Positions 29,501 to 35,804 of a stretch of 64,000 nt of DNA are shown here, piece by piece (the stretch's first letter is position 1; every line of letters begins with the position of its first letter). Position numbers and translations under genes: made by a program. The notes under the pieces were generated by a model, which saw nothing but the letters and a program-made list of their open reading frames with translations, was not told the origin of the DNA and made no database searches. Source of the stretch: Chitinophaga skermanii (GTDB lineage: Bacteria > Bacteroidota > Bacteroidia > Chitinophagales > Chitinophagaceae). The DNA is taken from contig NZ_QLLL01000001.1 of assembly GCF_003259335.1 (NCBI RefSeq), forward strand, positions 900,406 through 964,405. The letters are read 5' to 3'.

Positions 29501-32500
29501 ACTTAACAAATATTATTCGTCATTGTATCAATGCCGAAGTTATTACCCCTACAATTTGGGATACCGGGCTAGGTGGAAAATTAAGTAGCGAAGAGTTTGA
29601 ATTGTTACGTGCGCTTGAAAGTTTTGAAGAAGTCCACCCTTTAACGTCAGTGCAGGCGGGCATGTTATACCACGGATTAATGGATAATCATGCCGGCACT
29701 TACGTAGAACAGTTTACCGCGGAGGTAAACGGGGTTGATGAGAAGCTATTGAGCGCATCATGGCATGTAGTATTACAGCAATTTGGAATTCTTCGTACTT
29801 CTTTTCACTATGAACACCTAGCCCACGGCGTACAGGTCGTACATGGCCATGTTTCCCTCCCTTTTTCAAAGTACTTAATCCAAGAAGACGAAGTAGAAAG
29901 TTTCTTAACGGGCGACCGTTTAGCCGGCTTCGATTTTAGACAAGCACCGTTAATGCGTGTAACGCTACTAGAAGTAAGTAACGGCCGAACATTGATGGTG
30001 TGGACTTTCCACCATATTTTACTCGACGGTTGGTCGGTTCCCATCGTTATCAAGGCCCTTCAAACACATTATGAATCGCTACTACGCGGGGAGCCCGTTT
30101 CTTTCGAAGTAGACAATTTCTCGACCTTTACAAAGTACCTTCAAAAGCGTGATGTTATTTCGGAAGTAACACATTGGTCGCAGTATTTACGTGGTTTTGA
30201 AACACCGAGCCTGCTACCGTTTGTACCAGCGAACGTGGCCCGCAACCAAGGCAGTGCAAATACCGGTTCAATTCAACTAGCACTCAACGAAGGGGAACAT
30301 GCTGCGTTACAATCTTTCGCACAACGGAACCGTGTCACTTTAAATACGCTTGTGCAAGGAACTTGGAGCTATTTATTGTCGCGTTATAGTGGCCGTGAAG
30401 ACGTGTTGTTCGGGGTAACGGTATCGGGTAGACCTACAGATATAGCGCATAGCGAGGAGCGTGTAGGACTTTATATTCATACTATTTTACAACGTACACA
30501 AGTAAATAGTGGTAATATTAACAGCTGGCTTGCTACTATCCAGGATGAGCATACGCGTAACCGTGATTATAGTTACGCACCGTTGAGTACATTGCAAGAA
30601 TTAGCCGGTGTAAAAGGTGATTTATTCGATAGCTTGTTGGTGTTTGAAAACTTCCCGGTAGAAGATACTTCGAACGTGGCAGGAAGTTTACGCTTTAGCC
30701 ATATCCAGCTAGCAGAGCATACCAACTACCTGCTCACGATCTTGGTAGAACTGAACCCCACCTTGCAGATCAACTTCAGCTACAACGCAGGTTTACTGAA
30801 CGAAGAAACCGTTTCGATGGTGGCAGGTCATTTCAAGAACACCTTGCAGCAACTTATGACGTTGCAACGTATCGAAGAAATCGAGTTACTTACACCGGCT
30901 GAAAACGCTCAGCAGCAATCTTTCCAAGGCGAACGTGCTGCTTACCCGGTTGGGTCAACCATGGTTGATTTACTGCGCGAAGCTGCAATTTTACACGCAA
31001 ATAAGCCAGCGTTAACGTTTAGTGGCAAACATATGAGCTATGCGGAGTTGGAAGAACGCAGTAACCAGTTAGCGAATTACCTGCAGGCACAGGGTGTATC
31101 ACGTGGCAGTATTGTCCCGCTGTGTTTAGAACGCTCTTTCGAAATGGTAATTGGCCTGCTGGGGATTATTAAATCTGGAGGCGCGTATGTTCCCATAGAT
31201 CCCAGTTACCCTGCAGAAAGGATCGCGTACATGTGTAACGGTGGCACAGTTGGCTTTGTGCTAACAACGAGTGACACCCAGCTATCAACCCCCTTAGTAA
31301 AAATAGAGATTGATAATTGTCGCTACGAAGCCTATTCCAAAGATATATTCGATCCCGGGATTACGCCGCGAGATCCATTATACGTTATTTATACATCCGG
31401 CTCCACGGGCCAACCCAAAGGCGTCGTAAATGCGCACGAAGGTTTGGTGAACCGTTTAAGCTGGGCAGCCCATTACCACGCTCTTCAAAGTAGCGACGTT
31501 ATCTTGCAAAAGACCACTTATTGCTTTGATGTATCGGCGTGGGAATTGATGCTTCCGCTGATGGTCGGAGCCCGCATGGTTTTAGCAAAACCCGGGGGAC
31601 AAAAAGATAGCCAATACTTACGACAATTAATTGAAGAAGAAGGTGTCACTGTTTTGCATTTTGTACCAGGTATGCTGGGAGCATTTTTAAGTGATATTGA
31701 AGCAGGTGCTTGTGAAAGTTTGCAACATGTAGTTTGTAGCGGGGAAGCCCTATTAGCATCCCATGTTTCGATGTACCAAGAAAAACTCGGCCACGCCAAG
31801 TTACATAACTTCTACGGCCCCACTGAAGCAGCTATAGATGTTACTTACTGGGAAGTACCATTATGCCAAGCAGTTGAAAAAGTATTGATTGGTCGCCCGG
31901 TCCAGAACGTAGATGTTTATATTCTCGACAAAAATTTACACCGCCTTCCAGTTGGGGTACCAGGAGAATTATATATCGGCGGGGTACAGGTAGCCTTGGG
32001 CTATTTAAACAACCCGGCATTAACGGCAGAACGTTTCATCACGAATCCATTCGGTGAAGGAACCCTTTACAAAACCGGGGACCTTGCAAGCTGGACTGCC
32101 AGCGGTGAAATAGAATACCATGGTCGCATCGACGACCAAGTAAAAATCCGTGGTTATAGAATAGAACTAGGAGAAATTGAAACAACGCTACAACAAAGTG
32201 GCCTAGTACAACAAAATGTAGTCATCGCTAATGAAGGAAAGTTAGTCGCTTATGTAGTGAGTGATAATTTTGATAAAGACAATATTCTACAATACCTACA
32301 ACAACGGTTACCATCGTACATGGTACCTAGTTTAATGGTCAATGTTCTTTCGATCCCTATCACGAGTAATGGCAAAATAGACCGCAAAGCATTACCCAAA
32401 CCGGGTAATTTACTAGTTACTGGTAGTGATGAGCCTCGCAACGAAACAGAACAGCAACTCTGTACTATTTGGCAAGATTTACTGGGTATCTCGAAAGTCG

Positions 32501-32685
32501 GTATCCACGATAACTTTTTCGAAGTCGGTGGCGATTCAATTAAGCTTATTCAATTATACAGGCAAGTCAACCAAACCTTTGGTAAACGCCTCAATGTTTC
32601 TGATCTCTTCCAATACAATTCAATTCATTTGCAAGCTGGCGCAGTTCAAGAAGAACAAAGTGCAGATACGCAAATTATGGTATAA
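23512..32685 (+). CDS. trimodular NRPS: A-T-C-A-T-E-C-A-T
   Basis: A 3057-residue synthetase. It begins with an A domain, which takes its condensation domain from the end of the PKS protein. Order with landmark positions: A1 (TSGSTG ~152), T1 (FGANSLS ~517), C1 (HHMVADG ~685), A2 (TSGSTG ~1153), T2 (GGDSI ~1531), E (HHLCTDG ~1708, ESHGREG), C2 (HHILLDG ~2168, D-L type start HPLTSVQAGMLYHGL), A3 (TSGSTG ~2629), T3 (GGDSI ~3007). Hand-read pockets: A1 D-A-A-V-I-G-E-I-W-K (unassigned); A2 D-F-W-N-I-G-M-V-H-K, exactly the Thr code; A3 D-V-W-H-V-S-F-I-D-K, close to the Ser code DVWHLSLIDK. It should add X, D-allo-Thr/D-Thr and Ser. No terminal thioesterase, reductase or condensation domain follows. 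Confidence 0.93.
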   Translation: MATNATATVLSLYHQQVALHPHALAVITESGVCTYEELDRKSNKWAQYIVQLCLSKNAAVAVYMHRGESFVVAMLAIMKAGATYLPIDANTPKERVLNILQDAGVELVITDIKDFDANIPVLRVNSIPNVGKAFQSKKIDPQSNAYIIYTSGSTGSPKGTVVTHDSLYASTIARLNYYGNANCLLLMPSFAFDASLATIWWSLSSGASLIVASDETLKDAKKLNSLLLQNPVDAYVCVPSYYRFLLEVNIIPATSSHRAILGGEALDESLMGLHYANFPLSELYQEYGPTECTIWATVAKVEKDKPLSIGFPVGDVKTKIVEDELWLGGRQVAAKYLNRPIETAASFVDAENERWYRTGDIVSVSEDGELVFIGRKDEQVKVNGHRVELNEIVCCLQNVRGVKNAVVAVREAGGKQVIAFLQLEENEIFEEGSIRNYLQSKLPAYMVPGAFIEVSSFPQTSNGKVDKRALLEIYESHLQVSTEEGDSVLTSIILSYWRAQLARPDLGLHDSLLSFGANSLSILRFVHWLQLQHLHAISFADAFKAETVQNISLAAKDIYAAENENYVPEENLPISFTQEALWVVDQLEGSIHYHINFSYSTNHILHVPYFNEALRLLVAKYPSLATRFIMYDESVFLASSEVPILERIVDANAFFTKAIELTKGPLFRAGFETFEGTTKLYLSVHHMVADGWSLQFIISNLLNFYDQLRQEEKVMIEVDNSAISFALYQRESLKNGDWNPSLKYWSHQLKDCARLEIPADFAPATQPTRKGAAVKFVIGNERWEKLQNLCEQERVTPYMVLLTTLKILLYKYTNCAQDVCVGSVLSNRPNPNWQSSVGYFANTVAIRSQVLGTECVHQLLQQVKENTLSAILHGEVPFEKVVDTLQVERSLESHPFFDVMMVLQDQQLPQTIQTTTSIWKHEEVIRTTSKFRLLWDFHLDTDHIIGWLEFNEQYLPSTAQNMTDHFLQVLDAVIETPLASISSISILPKKEIEKLLSMPVVNWDRHTNLVKLFQEVALKFPSKTALRFEGESMDYYTLHLASNKLAHHLLKSGVQPKSLVPLCLPRSFEMVISILAVLKIGACYVPIDPEYPQDRIDFMLEDTASLFILTREDVVLQTNIQKIFVESIHYAYSDESELNVDIHPNDLAYIIYTSGSTGRPKGVMIEHQQVVRLLFNEQPLFDFNENDIWTLFHSYCFDFSVWEMYGAILYGGCLVIVPSAARNTFDFAKILQEENVTVLNQTPTAFYALQEEVCKTYPSLNVRYVIYGGEALNTAYLRNWYTHYPACKLVNMYGITETTVHVTFKEIGDDVIAAGISNIGIPIPTLGCLVMDADMQLLPTGVPGELYVKGDGLARGYYNNPHLTAERFIDNPFSPGEKLYRSGDLVRWTNAGEMEYLGRIDQQVKIRGYRIELGEIETTILQSGYVSQCVVIAYEGKLVAYVVSDNKDNILQYLQHRLPSYMVPSLLVNVPSIPITSNGKVDRKALPKPVDLLVTGSDEPRNETEQQLCTIWQDLLGISKVGIHDNFFEVGGDSIVSIQVVSRARKLGLDIKPRDIFQFQTIAQLSSSLTQLEDIVAPVLPLEGESPMLPIQQWFFEQGHENLHHYNQAVLLDISKEVTASQLQAAVDHLCKEHDALRFRYLLGEDGSWKQYYNGAGITVETISVETTNIATICTQVQQGLNIENGPIARVVLLELPGVKNGLFIAAHHLCTDGVSWRILCEDLESYITCIVDDKPLPVLNRTTSYRAWAERLIGLKDHPVLLKEASYWEKIVSRVQPLPVDHALQTPRLIGDMRRLQVSLPAHLTQSLLQNVHQAYSTRIDDILLSALQLTLQGYTGLNEHVVTLESHGREGFGADNSRVIGWFTSMYPVLLSSTGDLSNVIISTKESLRGIPYEGLGYGISKYFNKNIGLVYTPCILFNYLGRLSNLVVGRSYLTQSTDILQGTGEASAATNVYPAQLGVDGYIFEESLQFTWSYNTLEFAAGTIEKLANDYLFHLTNIIRHCINAEVITPTIWDTGLGGKLSSEEFELLRALESFEEVHPLTSVQAGMLYHGLMDNHAGTYVEQFTAEVNGVDEKLLSASWHVVLQQFGILRTSFHYEHLAHGVQVVHGHVSLPFSKYLIQEDEVESFLTGDRLAGFDFRQAPLMRVTLLEVSNGRTLMVWTFHHILLDGWSVPIVIKALQTHYESLLRGEPVSFEVDNFSTFTKYLQKRDVISEVTHWSQYLRGFETPSLLPFVPANVARNQGSANTGSIQLALNEGEHAALQSFAQRNRVTLNTLVQGTWSYLLSRYSGREDVLFGVTVSGRPTDIAHSEERVGLYIHTILQRTQVNSGNINSWLATIQDEHTRNRDYSYAPLSTLQELAGVKGDLFDSLLVFENFPVEDTSNVAGSLRFSHIQLAEHTNYLLTILVELNPTLQINFSYNAGLLNEETVSMVAGHFKNTLQQLMTLQRIEEIELLTPAENAQQQSFQGERAAYPVGSTMVDLLREAAILHANKPALTFSGKHMSYAELEERSNQLANYLQAQGVSRGSIVPLCLERSFEMVIGLLGIIKSGGAYVPIDPSYPAERIAYMCNGGTVGFVLTTSDTQLSTPLVKIEIDNCRYEAYSKDIFDPGITPRDPLYVIYTSGSTGQPKGVVNAHEGLVNRLSWAAHYHALQSSDVILQKTTYCFDVSAWELMLPLMVGARMVLAKPGGQKDSQYLRQLIEEEGVTVLHFVPGMLGAFLSDIEAGACESLQHVVCSGEALLASHVSMYQEKLGHAKLHNFYGPTEAAIDVTYWEVPLCQAVEKVLIGRPVQNVDVYILDKNLHRLPVGVPGELYIGGVQVALGYLNNPALTAERFITNPFGEGTLYKTGDLASWTASGEIEYHGRIDDQVKIRGYRIELGEIETTLQQSGLVQQNVVIANEGKLVAYVVSDNFDKDNILQYLQQRLPSYMVPSLMVNVLSIPITSNGKIDRKALPKPGNLLVTGSDEPRNETEQQLCTIWQDLLGISKVGIHDNFFEVGGDSIKLIQLYRQVNQTFGKRLNVSDLFQYNSIHLQAGAVQEEQSADTQIMV
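27721..28116 (+). repeat. intragenic repeat, copy 1 (A2 C-terminus + T2)
   Basis: 396 bp from the A8 region to the carrier GGDSI motif, nearly identical to 32140-32541. Long runs are base-for-base the same, including silent positions, and there is one 6-bp length difference. Recent duplication or gene conversion between modules. Confidence 0.9.
32140..32541 (+). repeat. intragenic repeat, copy 2 (A3 C-terminus + T3)
   Basis: 402-bp partner of 27721-28116. Identity stops abruptly after the GGDSI codons, where the carrier domains diverge towards their different downstream domains (E versus end of protein). Confidence 0.9.
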
Positions 32686-32715
32686 CATTCTAACTCCTTT
32701 CAATTTCAATAGTTT

Positions 32716-33831
32716 ATGATCAAGGATATGGAAAAAAAAGCTACCCGCCTCAGTTGGGTACTCAATGCTCCTCGTCAACAACAACGTATTGCGCTACTTA
32801 TTCCGCAATACAATGAAGCATCTAATTGTAATCTCGAACGTAGATTACAATACTTTGCAAATGTAGCAGAACAATACAAGGATAAACTTGACGTTGTCAT
32901 CATCGACGACGGTTCAACAGATAACAGCCTTGTGAAAATGATTCGTTTTATTAACGAACATAATCCTGCTTTTTATCTTGCCACAGTTAAACCTAATGCA
33001 AATAAAGTGGGCGCATTATACCTTGCTCTCAAGCATATCGAGCATGAGTTTGTTATCCTTTCAGATTTTGATACAGATATTGATGATCCTGGGAAAGTAG
33101 AAGGCCTTGTGCAAGCGATGCAAGCCGATCCATCTCTCATGGGTTGTTATTTTCGCATGTTGCCTTATGAAGGTAGTGGTAGCGTTTTTGATTTTCAACG
33201 CCTTGAATATTCGCTGCTTCGTAGTTTATATCGCTTCCACGAAAAGGATCAAACAGTAATGGTGATGCCAGGGGCTGGTTGCTGCTTTAAACGTGATGTG
33301 TTATTGTCGATTTATGAAGAACATAGTGGTTTTAGAAGTGGAGAAGATCGTGAAGCCACGCAAATTGGTCACCGTTTAGGTTTTAAAGCCATTTATGCAG
33401 ATCATATTCTTACCCTCACTCGCCCACCTTTATCGTTGCGCGCACTTATTAAACAACGTGTACGCTGGAATTTGGGTTATATTGAAACCTTTGTAAAAGA
33501 GAAAAGCTTTTATGCAGACCAAATTATGAAAGGTACACGCATTGGTTTTAGATCATTAGTGGATTTATTTGTGCTACTTTTTATACTGGGTATGCCATTA
33601 ATGATTGCGTATTTCGCTGTGATGAATGTTACGCAATTAATGTGGTTCTTCGGTGGATTATATGTATTCTGCCTTGCTTGGTGCCTCAATCTTTTATTAA
33701 TTGCACCAGGGGAAACAACTGAGCTTAAAGGTCGACGACTTTCCCTTATACTTGCATACCCAGTCATGAAGCTTACGGTTGATTATTTTGGATGGATGGG
33801 CGCTATCATTAAATCACTTAAAAAGAAGTAA
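32716..33831 (+). CDS. membrane glycosyltransferase family 2
   Basis: A 371-residue processive-type GT2. The N-terminal GT-A domain has LIPQYNEAS, VIIDDGSTDNS and DFDTD (DXD metal site). The acceptor region carries GEDREAT (the ED catalytic-base position) and KQRVRWN (QxxRW). The C-terminus has at least two membrane helices (about 275-335), so the active site faces the cytoplasm. The QxxRW motif and helices place it near beta-glycan synthases such as PgaC-type N-acetylglucosaminyltransferases; the sugar is not readable. It follows the NRPS gene by 30 bp and is probably the last operon gene, so it may glycosylate the peptide or make an unrelated glycan. Together with a PIG-L protein further on it could mean an amino-sugar. 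Confidence 0.85.
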   Translation: MIKDMEKKATRLSWVLNAPRQQQRIALLIPQYNEASNCNLERRLQYFANVAEQYKDKLDVVIIDDGSTDNSLVKMIRFINEHNPAFYLATVKPNANKVGALYLALKHIEHEFVILSDFDTDIDDPGKVEGLVQAMQADPSLMGCYFRMLPYEGSGSVFDFQRLEYSLLRSLYRFHEKDQTVMVMPGAGCCFKRDVLLSIYEEHSGFRSGEDREATQIGHRLGFKAIYADHILTLTRPPLSLRALIKQRVRWNLGYIETFVKEKSFYADQIMKGTRIGFRSLVDLFVLLFILGMPLMIAYFAVMNVTQLMWFFGGLYVFCLAWCLNLLLIAPGETTELKGRRLSLILAYPVMKLTVDYFGWMGAIIKSLKKK

Positions 33832-34560
33832 TTATATCTCGCGGATATGTTTTTGGAAAGCATCCTTAAATGTATCGCCGATGGGAATAACTTCATTATT
33901 GATGATAATTCGTTGCTTTTCTATACTTGAAATCTTTTCTAGTGCCACGATGTAAGATTTATGTACGCGGATAAATTTATCTGAGGGTAAATACTCCATG
34001 ATTTTAGAAAGACTTGTTAAGCTGAGTACTTTTTCACCAGCGGTATAAATCGTGGCATAGTCCTTCCCCCCTTCAATATAATATATATCATCAAAAAACA
34101 CGCGTTGTAGGCGGTATGCCGTTTTTACAAATATAAACGGCTGTAACTGCGGCGTAGTAGCAGTAGAGAGGCTAGGTATTGTGTTTTGAACGGATGTGTT
34201 TTGCATTTGTAACTGCTCGAGTGCCTTTTTGGTGGCAATAAAGAGGCGTTCAAACGAAATGGGTTTAAGCAAATAATCGATCACATTATATTCATATCCA
34301 TCTAGCGCATATTGCTGGTGAGCGGTGGTGATAATCACTTTTGCTTTGCCTTGCAACAATTTCATAAATTGTAAACCCGTTAAGTCCGGCATTTGGATAT
34401 CCAAATAAATAAGTTGGATTTGCTCTTTATCGACTAAAGTATAGGCATCCAGCACTTTTGTGGTGGTTACAATTTTTTCAATAAATGGGATTTTTTGTAA
34501 ATGACTTTCCAGTACTTTCAAAGCTAATGGTTCATCATCGATGGCAAGTACGTTAATCAT
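33832..34560 (-). CDS. LytTR-family response regulator
   Basis: A 242-residue two-domain regulator. The receiver domain (about 1-120) has the acidic pair in AIDDEP, the phosphoacceptor Asp in IYLDIQMPD, the TTAHQ switch Thr and the LLKPI Lys. The LytTR DNA-binding domain (about 145-240) includes IYYIEGGKDYATIYT, FIRVHKSYIVAL and IPIGDTFKDAF. It is co-transcribed with the histidine kinase gene (1-bp spacing). Its stop directly abuts the convergent glycosyltransferase stop. LytTR regulators bind direct repeats about 21 bp apart, and such a repeat lies just upstream of this operon. Confidence 0.93.
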   Translation of the reverse strand: MINVLAIDDEPLALKVLESHLQKIPFIEKIVTTTKVLDAYTLVDKEQIQLIYLDIQMPDLTGLQFMKLLQGKAKVIITTAHQQYALDGYEYNVIDYLLKPISFERLFIATKKALEQLQMQNTSVQNTIPSLSTATTPQLQPFIFVKTAYRLQRVFFDDIYYIEGGKDYATIYTAGEKVLSLTSLSKIMEYLPSDKFIRVHKSYIVALEKISSIEKQRIIINNEVIPIGDTFKDAFQKHIREI

Positions 34561-34561
34561 A

Positions 34562-35590
34562 TTAATTGAGGTTAACGGTTAATGATGATTCAAAAATAAC
34601 ATTATCATTCTTAATATCCAGTTCGTAGGAATTATGGTATAATAAATCTAATCTGCGCTTCACATTCTGCAAACCAATTCCTCCAACATGATCCTTATTC
34701 TTATAAGAGATCTTATTCCTCAAATTAAACACCAATTTTCCATCTTTTAACTTGATACTAATAATTAAAGGCTCTTTTTTATCCATTACATCTCCATGCT
34801 TAAATGCATTTTCAACAAAAGAAATCAATAACAACGGTGCTATTGAATAGTTTTCTAAATTCCCAGAAATATCGAAATTAATATAAGTCTGATCATCATA
34901 CCGGAGTTCTTGCAAGCTAATCATATGTTGTAAATAGGTGACTTCCTTCTGCAAGGAAACTTTTTCTACGTTAGATTCATATAACATATAACGCATCATT
35001 TCAGATAACTTTAATATAGCATCTGGCGTTTTTTGGGGGTCGCTTAATGATAATCCATATAAGTTATTGAAGGTATTGAAAAGAAAATGTGGGTTGATTT
35101 GCGATTTTAGGAATTGAAGTTCCATAGCATTTTTTTCTTTTTCGATAACCTCATTCCTATACATATCATCAATAATCTTCAATAAAAAGCAAATAAAAAT
35201 CCCCATAGCGCTAAAAAACACGTTCTCCGCGAAATATTGTCCAAAAGCAATACCATCAGGAAATTGCCATTTGTCGAAAACAGGGCCTACAAATTTCTGT
35301 TCAATCAAAAAACGTAACGAAACGTCGAACCCAATCATCAATATTACCGAAGCGGCGGCAATGGCATATTTTTTCCTGCTAATCAATAACCCGAAAATAT
35401 ATAAGCTCAAGTAACATACAACAATCGTTCTACCATAGCCAATGGGAGTAAATGGGTCGGTGAAGTCTTTCCAGAATGCCTGCCAGGTAATGTGCATATT
35501 ATTATGAAGGGCAACATTCATAATAATACCTAGTAGAATGAACAAGGTCCAGAAAACAATGTGGGTTAGGATGATTTTTTTTCTTGCCAC
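34562..35590 (-). CDS. LytS/YehU-family sensor histidine kinase
   Basis: A 342-residue membrane kinase. The N-terminal half has four hydrophobic segments (about 10-30, 45-70, 75-95, 120-140). The His_kinase domain carries the conserved block LKSQINPHFLFNTFNNLY with the phospho-accepting His. The ATP-binding domain shows FVENAFKHG (N box) and GGIGLQNVKRRL (G box). The start is a GTG at 35588-35590; the preceding in-frame codons reach a TAA. It should sense a membrane or envelope signal and phosphorylate the LytTR regulator encoded 1 bp downstream. The stimulus is unknown. Confidence 0.92.
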   Translation of the reverse strand: MARKKIILTHIVFWTLFILLGIIMNVALHNNMHITWQAFWKDFTDPFTPIGYGRTIVVCYLSLYIFGLLISRKKYAIAAASVILMIGFDVSLRFLIEQKFVGPVFDKWQFPDGIAFGQYFAENVFFSAMGIFICFLLKIIDDMYRNEVIEKEKNAMELQFLKSQINPHFLFNTFNNLYGLSLSDPQKTPDAILKLSEMMRYMLYESNVEKVSLQKEVTYLQHMISLQELRYDDQTYINFDISGNLENYSIAPLLLISFVENAFKHGDVMDKKEPLIISIKLKDGKLVFNLRNKISYKNKDHVGGIGLQNVKRRLDLLYHNSYELDIKNDNVIFESSLTVNLN

Positions 35591-35636
35591 GCTTTTTCTT
35601 TAAAAATAAGAAAAAAGGCTCACCTATAGTAGTCCC

Positions 35637-35669
35637 ATCCGCCAACTGCTCACTTTTATCCGCCAACAG
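35637..35669. promoter_or_regulatory. candidate LytTR-regulator operator (21-bp-spaced direct repeat)
   Basis: ATCCGCCAACTG (35637-35648) and ATCCGCCAACAG (35658-35669) match at 11 of 12 positions, with start points exactly 21 bp apart. They lie between the divergent kinase/regulator operon and the outer-membrane barrel gene. Two direct repeats two helical turns apart is the usual layout of LytTR binding sites. The second copy is also the left arm of an imperfect palindrome running to 35676. Confidence 0.6.
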
Positions 35670-35804
35670 TTTGCGGAAACTTTTTCCCCGTCTACAGCTA
35701 CATTTTTATCGTTCACCTAACAAAAAAAAATAATCAATCAAAGCGCGTGACTTTTGTTTCGAAGCATTGATGAGCGCGGATTTCATCCAGTTAAAAATAA
35801 AATT

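Noticed and set aside
6475..32685. Colibactin- or xenocoumacin-like prodrug system with an N-acyl-D-Asn cap
   Set aside because: The Asn module has no epimerisation domain and no periplasmic cleaving peptidase gene is present.
6475..33831. NRPS product as a siderophore because of beta-hydroxy-Asn and the PvdE-like exporter
   Set aside because: No siderophore reductase or esterase, no Fur-like site and no typical siderophore receptor were recognised; SyrD-type exporters also serve non-siderophore peptides. Left open, not claimed.
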